DNA of 64,000 bases from Purpureocillium takamizusanense (GCF_022605165.1 NC_063076.1:1674001-1738000), one strand, 5' to 3'. Shown: positions 49,926-62,000, counted from the stretch's first letter. Notes: a model not told the origin generated them from the sequence alone. Numbers and translations are program-made.

Positions 49926-50174
49926 AGAGGTCTCAATCTGTAGGATTTGCGTCCAACGTTTATGATGTATATACATGATCTCTGCTGTGCTTCCCATATG
50001 GTGACGAGAACGTCTTATCATGACCCTGTAGCGACAGAGAGAGAAACGTATGGCGCTGGCACGGCACATCACGCGCCGTCTGTCTCGTCAGTTAGCACCG
50101 TTCCATACCGATTACTCGTAGAAGAAAAATCACAGCCCGCGTGTAAGCCACAAGAATGCAACAGACATGCTTAC

Positions 50175-50531
50175 TTACCACAGCGTCGATCCGGCACGTA
50201 ACAAGTCCTCGCCACCACCGCGGCCCTCAATCTTCGCCACCCGCGGAACCGCAGCACCGTCACCGGGACCGACCCCGGAAACGCGGCGGCGGCCCCCGAC
50301 GAGGTCAACGCCGTGCCGCCGCCGGCCCACGCGACGGTCGCCTCCGGCAGGCCTCCTGCAGCGGCGGCAGGTGCCCGCGTGCCTGAGCTCGACGTACTGG
50401 GCGCCAAAGTCGCAGAGGCCAAAGTGCGAGCGCAGGCGCGCGACGGGGCACCACTTGGGGACGCTCTCGCGGTGGGGGGTCTCGCGGGCGCAGAGCTCGC
50501 AGACGGTGACGTTGTGGAGGTCCTCGCACAT
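50175..50531 (-). CDS. Possible small Cys-rich protein
   Basis: A single frame of 118 residues. The first 60 residues have a regular cysteine pattern: MCEDLHNVTVCELC, then PKWCPVARL, HFGLCDFG and GTCRRC. Paired CxxC ends suggest a metal-binding fold. There is no signal peptide. From about residue 60 the translation becomes Arg/Gly-rich and looks like filler, so the true C-terminus may differ. The stop codon overlaps a strong donor-like GTAAGTAAG, which may mean another exon lies at lower coordinates. Small fungal proteins of this type are common and uncharacterised. Support is moderate because a plus-strand frame of similar length exists here. Confidence 0.4.
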   Translation of the reverse strand: MCEDLHNVTVCELCARETPHRESVPKWCPVARLRSHFGLCDFGAQYVELRHAGTCRRCRRPAGGDRRVGRRRHGVDLVGGRRRVSGVGPGDGAAVPRVAKIEGRGGGEDLLRAGSTLW

Positions 50532-52399
50532 GGCGACGGTGGTGGTGGTGTAATGATGAGGGTGGTGATGAGAGTGATGGTGGCGCGGGAGGCGAAGACG
50601 ACGGATGAGGGCGGCTTGGAGGAGCGGAGTGGTGTGTCTTTGAGACTCTAAACACGTTTAGTTTTTCTTCCTTTCCTTGCTTGATGTATGCCTTTTTATT
50701 TTTATTTTTTCATGTTTGTTTGTGGTCTGCCGAGGTCAAAGGTGAAGTGAAGCATGCCGGGCGGTTGGGCGAGAATGTGGGTTTATACGGAGAAAAGCGA
50801 GCCTCTTGGACGGATCTGAGCGAGTGCGGACGTCATTCAAGCAAGGTACTGTTATCCTCGAGTATACATAACTGAAGAGCGAATCAAAATCAAAGCAAAA
50901 AGAAAAGGGGATCATCTCAGCTACGTATGTAGGTCGGGGAGGCGGGAAAACCCTGTCGTGGGGTGTGTGGTTACTATCCCAGACCCTCTGGGTGGTACAG
51001 TACTACAGTCAGTACCACTACGATTCGAGTAGGCACACCGTTTCCCTTCTCCCACCATTCGTGGTTTCGGTGTTGAACGAGGGGCCACGAAATGGGGAAG
51101 GCCCCCTCCCAATTGGGGGCGAGCTGTTGTTGCTGGCGGCGGTCTGGTGGTGGTGGTGGTGGTGGTGGTGCTGGCTCATGCAGCCAGCCTCATTTTTTTG
51201 CATCATCTGTGGCGCCGCCTTCGTCCCTCGTCGAGCGTCGTGGTGGTGGTTCCAACGATCGCGCCCGTCCGGCCCGCTCGCTTTGGGAGCAGCGGCCGAT
51301 ACGGCTGACCGACCGACCGTGCATGTTTCGGTGACGTTTGCGGGCCGATGTGGGTGGTGGTGGCATGGCATGGCATGCATGCATGCACGCACGCACGCAT
51401 ATCGAGGGGCGGAGGGAACTGCACTTTCTCGGGGGGAAAGGATCGCTTCGGACGATTGAAACGCTAATGAGTGAGTGTGTGTGTGGTGCGTAGCGAGGAG
51501 TGTGGACGATGGAACGCGTACATGGTCGCTGCTCGGGATTCACTGGACGGGTTGGTGTAGCCGATACTACAAGTGAGGTTGCTTATTAGTGTAGGCTAGG
51601 TGGTGTGAGTTGGTGATGGATGAGGAGGGCTGAGTTGGCACGTCTGCTGCAGTGCGTGCACGCCCGTTCACACCTCTTTCTCATTCATCAACGCAGACTA
51701 GAAACACGTAACTCTGCAGAAGATGGCGGCATAGGCGGCGGCTGGTCCGTCTCGAGCTTGAGCTGGTAGTTAGTACGTATGCATCTAGAAATACTCCGTA
51801 CTAACTTAGTATACGTTATTATTTCAGGTCTGGATTAATAAATCATATGGATTAAATCATATTGGCTTCCTGTTATTAGTCGTCCATAGGTAGACATCAA
51901 CAGAAGCGTACACAAAGTACGACATGAGTTAGTAGAGGTGCCTGAATTTACAGCGAACTCGAGACCTCAATAGGTGGTACTAATTGAAGGGAGCACAACC
52001 GCCCCCCGCATCGACCACACCAGATAACTAGACACCTTCTGTGGTCAACTCGCGCCTCATCAACCCGCCGCCTCGACGCGTCACACGGCGATTCGCAGCA
52101 GCAGCGACAACGAGGACGTCGTGTCGCGCAATCGCAAATTTGCACACCTGGTCTCCTGCTTGTCTAGTAGGTGTGCCTTTGCTTCATTCCACAGCTTGAA
52201 GGTGGTGGGTGCACACCGCACAGACGAACAACAACCACCACCCCCTTCGGCAGCCTCATTCGTCATCAGCCTTTTGTCACCGTCACCATCACCACCGTCG
52301 CGCTTTCTGCCAGACAACCCGTCTGCCTGCGTACGTACCCGCCAACGCCATCCCAACCCATCACATCTGTCGCCCTTTCCCTCCACCCGGCATTACACC
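50532..52399. other. Intergenic, no supported gene
   Basis: The spacer holds a GGT microsatellite (51145-51170), an ACGC/ATGC repeat near 51370-51400 and an AT-richer stretch at 51760-51960. Overlapping frames on both strands are repeat-driven. The last 250 bases are the leader of the HhH gene. Confidence 0.5.
51145..51170. repeat. TGG microsatellite
   Basis: Nearly nine copies of TGG. Confidence 0.95.
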
Positions 52400-53652
52400 A
52401 TGGGCGGCGGCGCCCCCTCGCCTGACGCCCTCACCAGGGACCAATTCGACGCCCTCCTCGCGCAGTACCCTCCGCTCGTCGAATCCATATCCAAGGCCAA
52501 GGGCTGTACGTCTGCCCGTCTACTTCTCACCACTCACCACTCACTTTCTCTCTTTCTCTCTCATCCACTTACTCACTCAACCATTCATTCACTCGCTCGC
52601 TCATCAACACACACACACTCACTCACTCCGCCTCCCCTCCTCCTCCTCCAACCCAACCACCAACCCCTTCATCCCCGTCTTTCAATTCCTCTTCTTGTTC
52701 CCCCACTCCTCCCTCAACCAAAGAGCCAAACAACCCGCACTCATAGATTCTGACACGCACCCCAACAGCCAAGCCCGGCCAAAAAACCCTCCAGCAACTC
52801 GACCGCTTCCGCTATGTCGACGCGCCCGCGGCCTTCAGTATCGCCACTAACAATGAAGACGGCTCCGACGACCCCCCTCGGTCCTCCATGACCCTCGACG
52901 ACGTCAAGCTCCTCGTCGAGTGGAAGCTGTGCGTTGCCCTCCCCCTCCTCTTTCTCCTCCTCCCCAGGAGTCCCCCCTCCCCGTCGTCTTCTCATCCTTG
53001 GATCTGACATTCATCCATCCATCCGCCCAGCCGCCACGGCAAGTTTCGCCCGACGCTCATGTCCCTCGTCTCCTCCAACCCCGCGCCCCTCGTCTCCTCC
53101 ACCATCTCCTCCGCTCTGTCCGCCTACCGCTCCTCCTCATCTGCCTCACCCTCACCCGCCGGCACTTCCTCCGACCCGTCATCAGCCGCAGCTGCAGCAG
53201 CATCGGCCGCCCTCGACGCCCTCTGCAAGCTCCGCGGCATCGGCCCCGCCACTGCCTCCCTCCTCCTCTCCGTGCACGACCCGCGCCGCGCGCCCTTCTT
53301 CTCCGACGAGGCCTTCCTCTGGCTCTGCGCGGCCGGCAACCCCCGCGCCCCCATCAAGTACTCGGCCAAGGAGTACCGCGGCCTAGCCGAGAGGGCCGCC
53401 GAGGTGGCCACGCGCCTGGGCGTCTCGGCCCTCGACCTCGAGAAGGTGGCTTACGTCGTGATGAAGCGGTCCGACAGCAGCGGCGCGGGCCCCAAGGAGC
53501 CAGCATCCAAGAAGACGGTTACGAAAGTGGACACCAAAGTAGAGAAACCGGCGCCCAAGCGCAAGACGGAAGCAAAAGGGGTCGGCATAAACAAGGACGC
53601 GTCTACAACGGCAGCTTCCGGCGTGCGCCGGTCTAAACGTTTAAAGTCATAA
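52400..53652 (+). CDS. Helix-hairpin-helix protein, conserved fungal, unknown function
   Basis: Three exons, 52400-52505, 52769-52928 and 53031-53652, give 295 residues. Intron 1 (263 bases) is CT- and CA-rich and long for this window; its 3' end has a TTCTGAC branch before CAACAG. The N-terminal part (LTRDQFDALLAQYPPLVE) is helical and is followed by GQKTLQQLDRFRYVD and MTLDDVKLLVEWKL. At about residues 156-175 LRGIGPATASLLLSVHDP is a typical helix-hairpin-helix (GIGPATA) element, followed by APFFSDEAFLWLC and IKYSAKEYRGLAERAAEVA. This resembles the HhH region of base-excision DNA glycosylases, but I see no clear catalytic Lys/Asp arrangement, so a glycosylase call is not made. The C-terminal 60 residues are Lys-rich, ending RRSKRLKS, suited to nuclear import or nucleic-acid binding. 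Confidence 0.8.
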
Positions 53653-53932
53653 AAGGTTGTTTTTTGTATGTCTCTTCTCGCATGCGAGGTGCTCCCCATA
53701 TCGTAGATACTTTATCAAGACGGGAGACTGGTTCTCCTAGCCTGATAACTCATCACGTCCTCCGGGCCGTAACAGTGCCATGTGCGATGGACTGGCGACT
53801 CGCCCAATCCAACAGTCCAACTCTACCTTGGTCGTTCTACTCTGCTCTGCCCTCCTTCATTGGCTCACCCGACCCGGGAGGGGAAGGGCCTCAATCGGTC
53901 GCCAGCGTATTGGGGTCCGTCAAGCAAATGTC

Positions 53933-54884
53933 CTACTTGGACTTCCTGGCTTCGCCGTCCTTTTGCGTGGCGGCGTACTTATCGCTGAGCTCGTCGTAGC
54001 TCTTGTGGAGCTGCTCGCTCTGCTTCTTGAGCGTCTGCAGGTCCTGCTCCTTCTGCTCGAGCTTCTTCTTAAGGGCCGCGAGCTCGCCGGGCTTACCCGC
54101 GACCGCCAGCTTCTCGCTCTCCTTGGTGTCTTTCTTGGTGCCCTCGTAGGCGCGGACGCGGTCCTCGAGGCGCATCACCTCGATGATCATGACGTAGGTG
54201 CGGTTGAGGATGAGGGACAGGAACAGCGTAAAGCCGCAGAGGTACATGTTGCGCTGCGAGTAGAACTTGCGGGCCTGCACCTCGAGGCGTTCGTGGCCCA
54301 TGACGGCGCTGTGGTCGTGGCCATCCCCCTTGTCAGCCATCGGAAACTGGGGTGTGTGATGGATCACGGCATTTTGCAATCGGGTCGGGTTGGACTCACG
54401 CTCCCTTAGAGGTCTGCTCCGTGGCGGCCAGCAGCTCGAGCTGGACACGATACACGCGATTAACGCTGTCGATGAAGAGAATGAGTATGAAGACAAAGGT
54501 GATCTTCATCCAATATTCTATCTTGGCGACGATGGGGTTTTCCGAGATGAATCTGCGACGTAGAAAAATCATGGTTTAGCCGACACGCACAGGTTTTCGA
54601 ACGCGGCATGTCCGCCCGTGAGGAATACGCGAGGAACATGACGTACGTAAAGATCTTGCGCTTGAGCGTAAACGGCATTGGCACGATGAGGAGCATGAAC
54701 ACGGCCATCTCCACCATCAGGAGGACAAACACCTGCGCTCACGTGTCTCGAGTCAGCACGCACACCGGCATCCGCGACCTGCCCGGTCTCTATCCCCGGC
54801 GCGGTTCTGGCGTCGGGTCGTCGGACGGGGAGGGGAAGCGGAGGGGAAGAGGGGCCATCTCACGAGGGTGTAGTAGAGCGTCAT
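53933..54884 (-). CDS. BAP31/Yet-family ER membrane protein
   Basis: Four exons on the minus strand, 54864-54884, 54647-54732, 54400-54552 and 53933-54308, give 211 residues. The acceptor of intron 3 is the CACAG just before 54308. The nearer CCCCAG would break the frame, whereas the chosen one gives the conserved AVMGHERLEVQARKFYSQRN. Three membrane segments are visible: VFVLLMVEMAVFMLLIVP, ITFVFILILFIDSVNRV and MYLCGFTLFLSLILN. The cytosolic tail (from about residue 130) is a Lys/Glu/Leu heptad coiled coil. The protein ends RKSK, close to a dilysine ER-retrieval signal. BAP31/Yet proteins act in the ER membrane in quality control and export of membrane proteins. The ten-residue block LFIDSVNRVY is the strongest family marker. 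Confidence 0.92.
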
Positions 54885-55600
54885 GGTGAGGAGAGCGACG
54901 CGCGGGGCGGGACGGCGAAGTGGTCGGTCGGGTTGGGATTTCTTTCGTAGGAAGAGAGAGGGAGATGAAATCTTCTCTCAGCGGAACTGAGGCAACAGAT
55001 GAATGCGGGCGCACAGCGTCTTGGAGGGGATTGTGTCGCCTCGAGGAGGAATCGCTACGTTATATGTAGAGACGGACTGGTGCGAGGTGAGGAGAGAGGA
55101 AGAGGCACAGAGAGAGAGCGAAGTGGCCCGTTCGTTTTGGCTGCCTTGCCTTGGCCCGCCCGCCGGCTGGACTGACTGGGCGGTGGCATGTGGGCGGCAG
55201 CTCAGCCCACGTACCGACAACGTCATCGGACCCACACGAGCTTCCAGCCACGATGCATCCATCGTCTTTCTTTGTCGTCAGTCAAACTCGCGACCCGACC
55301 GCGGGCGGCGTCTCGGCTCGACCGCACCCCTGTCATCATCCCTCCGACCTTTGCAGACGACCGCGTCAGCGCGTCGCCGTTAGAAGCAGCGCAGTACCTA
55401 GCTCTCAGGCGCGATGGAGCAGCACGTAGCCTTTCATTCCACTACGTACTCCTTCGTACGAAGTATGTACCTGCTTGCTGCAGCCGTTCAATAATGCGCT
55501 TCTATGCGCGTGCTTGCTTGCATCACATCTCTCGCCATCGTGTCTACTTTGGTTGGGCCTACGTGCTTCCTACCGTCCACGTCAACCCGCCTCCACCTGT
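54885..55600. other. Intergenic, BAP31 promoter and KMT6 3' side
   Basis: No gene is seen. The stretch contains a perfect 12-base palindrome CTTCGTACGAAG (55452-55463) within TACGTA-rich sequence. Confidence 0.5.
55452..55463. repeat. 12-base palindrome CTTCGTACGAAG
   Basis: A perfect inverted repeat. Its core TTCGTACGAA overlaps the GTACTTCGTAC/GTACGAAGTAC motif class found elsewhere in the window. Confidence 0.8.
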
Positions 55601-58600
55601 TCACGTCCAGACTTCGTCGTCCCTAAACTTGGCTGGCGGCCGTCTGTTCCTCGCCGCGCGATCGTTTCTCTTCCGGACCACCACATCTTGATCCTCATCT
55701 TCCTCGTCCAGCGACGTCCCACCCCCAAATTCTTGCATGCCATCCGGCGTCGCGTGTGGGCCACCTTCTCTGCCAGTATCGTCGCTGTCGCTAATCTCAA
55801 TCACCTCGAACCGAGGTTGCGGGACCACGGCCGGCCTCGTCGCTTGTGCCGCTGGCGCCGCCGACGCGACACCGCCTCCGTTGGACTCATCCCCGACCAT
55901 CGCTTCAGGTGCAGGCGCCGGTTTTGGGGCCGGACGCGGGTGCTTTCTAGGCCGGCCGCTGCCCGGCCGCGCTCCGCCCCGCTTGCCCTTGGGTTTCTTT
56001 GGTGGCTCAGCCGGCCCCTTAGTCGGTGTACCGGGCTGCTGGGCTCCAGAGTGTCCCCGAGCCCTCTTGCGCAGCCGTGACATGGACTCCGAATCATCAT
56101 TGTCTGCTGCATCATCGACGTCGCCGGTGCGAGAATGGGCGGCGTCGTATGGGCGGTATTCGGCCTCGTCGACCTCGGCACGCGCCGGCCGCTTTCGTTT
56201 TCGAGACTTGCCAGTCCACCCGCGGGCACCCGGGCCGTCAGTGTCGTCGTCAATCTCATCATTCCTCATTCTCGGTCTACCGGGCTTCCGCTTCCTCTCT
56301 GGCTTGGGCGCTTTTCGCGCTACCTGGTCCCCGGCCTGAGCGCGACGTCCCCGCGTCCCCTTCACCTTGGCCGTGGTCACTTCTTCGCCGGCCTTGTTGT
56401 CCAACAACTTCTTGGTCAAGTTGGGAAAGTTCTCTCCGTAGTTAAAGAAGAGCTCCTCTCCGGCCTGGATATCCCTCATGGCCGTAAACTTGATCCTGTA
56501 TTCGCCATTGACGTATAGAATACGGGGCGTGATGTTGCATCCGCGTTTATCCTGCTCCGACGCGTGGTTGATGTACCGGCTGAGGTTGCCATAGATGGCC
56601 GCGTCGACCCAGATGCCTTCGTTCTCGAGGAGCGTGAAGACATATGAGACATTAGACTCTTCGTCGAACACGTCTCCGCGTCGTGCCTCCCGCCGCACCC
56701 CTTCGTCGTGCGTAATCAGCTCCCCCACGTACTCGATGATGAATTCGTCCTGGGCAATATCCTCAGCCGTGAACAACCCGTAGCCGACACCCTCGAGCTG
56801 GCTCTGGCCCAGGACCAGCGCCTTGCCCGCGCCTCGCTGCAAGTCGCAATTCTGGCAACCCGTCGCGTGGAGCTGCTCATCCTGCGCGTTGGCCGGGTCC
56901 GCGCGCTTCATCGCGCCGCATGAGCCGCACAGATCCGGGTCGCATTCGCGGTTGAGCTGGACGCAGATACACGGCCTCTCTTTCTGTCTCTGTTGACAGG
57001 TTTTGCCCAGCGAGTGACAGGCGCAGCCGGTAAACTTGTATTCACATGTCTCGACCGAACAGCCGCAGAACTTGTCGCATAGCAAGTCGGCATCGACGCA
57101 AGTACAGTTTCCCGGTCGACAGGGGCCATCATGGGAGCAAGGCTCAAGAGTCTCCCGGCGCTGGTGCTCGTGCGTGAAAGTATGATCCTGCCAGTCGCCC
57201 AAAAGCATCTTTCTGTGTCTGTCGTACCACGAGAGGCTCTTGGCTCGGGTAGGTTCTGGGGGATCAGGTTGCGGGAGGGAGATGCCCATCACCTTGAACT
57301 CGCTGTGAACGCATCCGCAGCACCGGTCAAGGAAGGACGCGGCCAAGCAAATCGGATCCCCATCGAACTTGCTGTGGAAGGCAGTCACATAGATAGACCG
57401 AAGGAGGGTCCTCTCACTTTGACTCCACTCGCCCCGGGACCCGCAGCCGCAGGCCGACGGCGGCAGCGCGTAGCAGTACCTAGAGCAGCTTGTCCATCCA
57501 GACCCTGGATCAGAGTTAGTTGAGCGCTGTCGCCGCCTCTTCAGTGCGTCCGAGAGACGTGAACACGACGAGATCGAGAAGTTGCGCTTCAGGTTCTTGT
57601 TATCGTACTCGCCATGATCGCAAGCATGGCTGAAGCAGATGAGGCAGCCGAGAATGCAATATGTCGCCAGGTTGAATTCCGCAAGCTCATCCTCGTCCAT
57701 TTCCGCTGTCTCATCGTCGGCCTGGGTGCCCGCGCCGTCCTTGGCCGTCGGCTTCGAATCCATGATGCTGTCAACAGACTCGTCGAGCTGCAACACCATG
57801 CGGAGGTCGACGCATTTCGAGTCTGGCAGACGCTCGTGGAAGGTACGCCGAAAGGCGTCGGTGAATAATTGCGCACCCCTGTTCGTCTCCGGCTTGGTGT
57901 TGTCTGCTTCACGATGCGATCTCAAGATGTCCGTCTTCTGCTGCGGCGTTATGGCGTGGTCTGGTTCCGTGGTCGCCATGTAGCTGATGAGGGCTGATTT
58001 GTTGCAGCCGGGGATGGCCAAGCGATCCAGCCACGTCTCGAGATAAAGCGACACGGTTGCAGCGCGCTCCATGTGGTTTGCATGTGCCTGCTTTCCCTCT
58101 CTGTTCATGGGCTTGAAACCCGACTTAAGATCAATCTCCTCCAGTTCCTTAAGCCAGAGGTTGTACTTGTTCTCTTCCGAGGTCTCCAAGTCGCGCAGAT
58201 GAGGCACAAAGGTAAGCATTGTGTTGGGGGTGAGGACGTTCTTCTTGATCCCAACGTGATGGAAGCGATATAAGGGAACGCGTTCCTTGTTTGTTTTTGT
58301 GCAGACGGGCACATAGTGAACCTCCTTCTGATCCCTCTTGGTCTTGAGGTGTTGCTGTCCAAACCAGTCAGTCGGCACGTTGCGGACCCCTGGCCGGGAA
58401 TGCCTACCTTGAGCTTAATTCTCATGGAATCGTCAGTCTTCTGCTTCAACGGCTCGGCCGCGACACCAGCAAAGAGGTCTGTGCCGTGGCGGACGCGCCT
58501 CTCCGTTGCTTGGGTGGATTCCAGGATGTACGCCGTCAGCCGCGCGTGCCCGTCTCTGATGTCCTGGCGAAACAGGTCCAGCCGGTCAGCAATGTCGTCA

Positions 58601-59052
58601 ACGGTCCACCCCGAGTTGATGTCCTCGACCCTGTTCGGGGTGCGCATGCTGGACGAACGGTGAGTAGACTGGCGCTGGGTCCCAGATGTTTGAGGCGTCG
58701 CTGGACGGGCCATGGCGGCTGCAGGACGCGGGGCGGGGACAGGGTCGCTATCGCCACTGCTGAGGGAAGCAGGCGACGCTGTCCGAGACCCCCACGGAGA
58801 GCGGTTAAGGCGATAGGAGCCGTGGCGGCCGGGAGATGCTGCAAAGAGTCTCCTGAGAGGCGGCGGGCTGATGGGGGCCCAGGTGCCGTTTGATCTCCTG
58901 CTACCACGGTCCGCGGGGCGCGACTCTAGGCGCGCCGCGGTGTCATTTCCGTCGTGGTCCCTCGTGAAATGTTCAGCGTCTTGCTGACGGTCGTTCACCA
59001 CGGAGTGGCTTTGATGAACAGAGTTGGGGGTAGTAGTCGAACGCGCCGCCAT
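55601..59052 (-). CDS. KMT6: Histone H3K27 methyltransferase KMT6/E(z), PRC2 catalytic subunit
   Basis: Two exons, 58408-59052 and 55601-58354, with a 53-base intron, give 1132 residues. The N-terminal 150 residues are Ser/Arg-rich and disordered. A middle region typical of EZH proteins follows (LATYCILGCLICFSHACDHG; FLDRCCGCVHSEFK). A cysteine-rich CXC/pre-SET domain spans about 621-715 (CSHDGPCRPGNCTC, CDKFCGCSVETCEYKFTGC, CICVQLNRECDPDLCGSCG). The SET domain spans about 735-855 with GVGYGLFTAEDI, EFIIEYVGELI, LSRYINHAS and EELFFNYGE, so the SAM and substrate residues look intact. The C-terminal 275 residues are Lys/Pro-rich with two AT-hook-like cores (KPGRPRMR, about 907; GSGRPRKHPRP, about 1015). 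PRC2 sets facultative heterochromatin and silences accessory and secondary-metabolite genes in fungi. A further in-frame intron near 57480-57560 (CTAAC, CCAG) is possible. Confidence 0.95.
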
Positions 59053-62000
59053 AGCGGATGACTAAGGCTAGAGCGAAGTAGGAGCAGGCAGGGCGGCAAT
59101 CGGCAACCCGCCCTGACACGACACGACACGACGACACGACTCGTTCGCTCCTGCCTGGTTCAAAACGTGACGAGCGAGCCCAATGTGAGGGACTGATCGA
59201 TCTCACGTGCCCTGAGAGCTAGGCTGAAAAATTCAGTAAAGTGCATTCTCCATCATCGTCTTCAGTCCGTACCAACCGCTCATCACACGCTCGTGTCCGG
59301 ACACGCGTAAACGTCGCCGTCACTCTGCTCGGTGAAGCTCGCAAGTCGCAAGTGCAAACACCAGACGACACGGGGGCCGTCAACACTCAATTCACGGTTT
59401 GTATGGGCCGTCCCCGCCGCGTCCTAGGTTCCGTAGCGCCTGCGATGCCAACGGATAGCAGACGGACAATGGGGCGGGACTACCTTAGGCACTCCAGCGC
59501 CACGCGATCTTGTGCTGTATCGGACACGGGGGGACCCCAGTAGTAGAGTAGCCCGGCACGTGGGACTGGTGCTCGATGCGTGCACAGGAAGCCTGGCCGG
59601 TGTTCGGATATCCGTCACGCGCCCACTATTCCGCATGTGCCGTCGTAAACTAGTAGTTGAGGAGAGCACAGATGGCGCGTATCCCTTGAGGTCTGACGCG
59701 GGAGTCCCTCCGACAACAATGGAAGAGCACCCAACAACACCCTCCCAAGAAAAAAAAAACACGGAAATCAATCTTGGCTAGGGCGGGTGCCTGCAGGGGG
59801 GCGGCCCCCCTACCGGCGCGTAGCGGTGGTGGGTCCAGGCTCTGTGGGCTAAGGTTCCGTCCATACGGGCAGGGCAGTTGGCTGTTGATGTCCGCGAGCG
59901 CGCAGGGCGGGGGCAATGGCACTACCGGAGAAGCCCAACCTTGTGCACTTTGGCCTCTCGATCAAACAAAATACGACGTGAATTCTTCAGCATTGCAAAG
60001 TGATGGCTGTTGGGCGACTTGATTGTGACGATTGTGCATGTGTACCGTCGGCGAACCCATCATTCCAAATCACCTACAGTACCTAAGTACCTTATACAGT
60101 ATACTCCGTACTTTGCAGGTACAGCCTTGGACATGCAGTTTATTGTGCATTGCGCGGCTTGCCAACTTGCGCTTTAAGCTGCCCAGTCAACCAGAACCTA
60201 AGAAACCCCAAGGCTCAATACAGTCGTCCAGTACTACTTAAGGTACTCTTCAAGTTTTCTAGACACCTGCCGTGTAGCGCCCCCTTCACAAAAATCAACC
60301 CCCTGTGCCAAAACACCCTCCTCATACCCCAACTCCCCAGGCTCGGAACCCCGACCGGTCCGCAAAGATGGCACCTAATGCAGGGGCGTAGCGCCCAAAT
60401 CCGGCCAAGATACGCCATTGCGATCCGGCTCCAGCTCTACGACCGCTACGCTTCGGAAGGCCCATCGAAGATCCAACACCCCGGCCCGGTTTCCTTGCAG
60501 GGCTACGTCATCGAGACACGGGTTCAAGTCGGCTTGGCCATCACGTGATATGGTGACTTTGTACTCCCTGTTGGTCTGTCCATGCCGTACAATGACCTCA
60601 TAGCCGCAACTCTACGCTTGAAACTCACTTGTCACTTATGCAAGATGGGGACGAGACGGCTCTTGCGATTGCAGGGTGCATGAGCTGGGTCAGGGTCTCT
60701 CTGCAGCGCAGGAATGCCCAGCAAGGGGTCGTCTTGCGTAGATGGAATCGATCGTAAGACCACGGCTAACGATTTTGCCGTCGTCAGAGGCCATGGCGAA
60801 TAATTACTACCTATGCTTTACCATGTCGCCGACGACACGTCGAAGCCACAGCCCACCTTGACGGGTTGATAGTGTGGGGCACCGCAAGCTCCCGGCATGG
60901 ACGAGCTGAAAAGGATGCCATCATTCGGCAGTCATGGCTTCTGCCCACAACGTCCCGCGTACGTTGCCGCACCCCCATGCGCACACGGCAGCGGCTCAAA
61001 GGCGGTACGGTACGCACGACTGCTAGGGTGGTGACTGGGAGCACGAGGACCGCGCCGTAGGTATCAGCCGGCGACGGCGCGGCCGAAACCCTTTGGTCAC
61101 GGCGGGCCGGGCCTGCACGAGCGTCACTCGCTCGACCGATATTGGCCAACTTGAAAGGCTCCCGTTGAGCCTACCGCCGCCGGCACCGCATGGCCTTGGG
61201 GGAGGGGGGGACCATCGCCGCTCGCCCGACGACCACCACCCATCTCCCTTCACCCTCGGAGGGGGCTGTGCTGGCGTACGCGTACTAACAACGCCGCCAG
61301 GAGCTCGGGTACCGCGCTCGACGACGGCGCAGGGCAACGGGAAATGAGATGAAACGTGCAAGAACCGCCGGAGACGCTGGCTCTCCATGCTCCTGTCCTG
61401 ACGGTAACTCACAGCTCCGTCATCTGGCGACGGTAGCTCGACACTAGCACGCCGTAGCCTCGAGCTTCGGGCAGCCCATCCATCCGCATGCGGAATGGGG
61501 GGCGACGGCGCCGAGCGAGAGGGTCGGCCAGCAGAGTCGCATCGCAGCAATATGCCTGGACGGAGCCTTCTTGGCGGCCGGCCGCCCGGGCCAGGCCAGC
61601 AGCAGAAAGAGGAGTGCCGAGACGATTTGATTGATGATTGAAGGCCCAGATTTTTCGAAAGCCTGCGACGTGGGTCCTAGAGCTTGAGCGATGCGGTGCA
61701 TGCCAACATCCCAGGTAGGTACCTACTAACCTTAAGGTGCAGTACTTACCTGCCGACTTGGTACCTGCAATGCGTGCATGTTTCGATGCCGCGCAGTGGC
61801 CCGGCGCGTTGGTAGATCCAGGGTCTCCGGTCGTACCGAGCCAGCCTGCTGCCCGGGCTGACAAGAGAGAGAATAAAGAGAAGAGAAAAATTGCTGTCGT
61901 CTGCAGGGTCTCTCTGCGCCGCTGAGCCCGTTGCAGCGGTGGCGGCAGGCCTGGGCAGTTCTGCGGTACCTGAATAAGCTGGCTTGCGCGGCCTAAGGTA

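Noticed and set aside
47844..50072. Antisense open frame of 742 codons over the glucanase gene
   Set aside because: It runs through the introns of a well-supported GH55 gene, has no domain, and is explained by GC-rich third positions that remove stops on the opposite strand.
60500..60540. GGTTCAAGTC resembling a tRNA B box
   Set aside because: I could not fold a cloverleaf around it and found no A box at the right distance.
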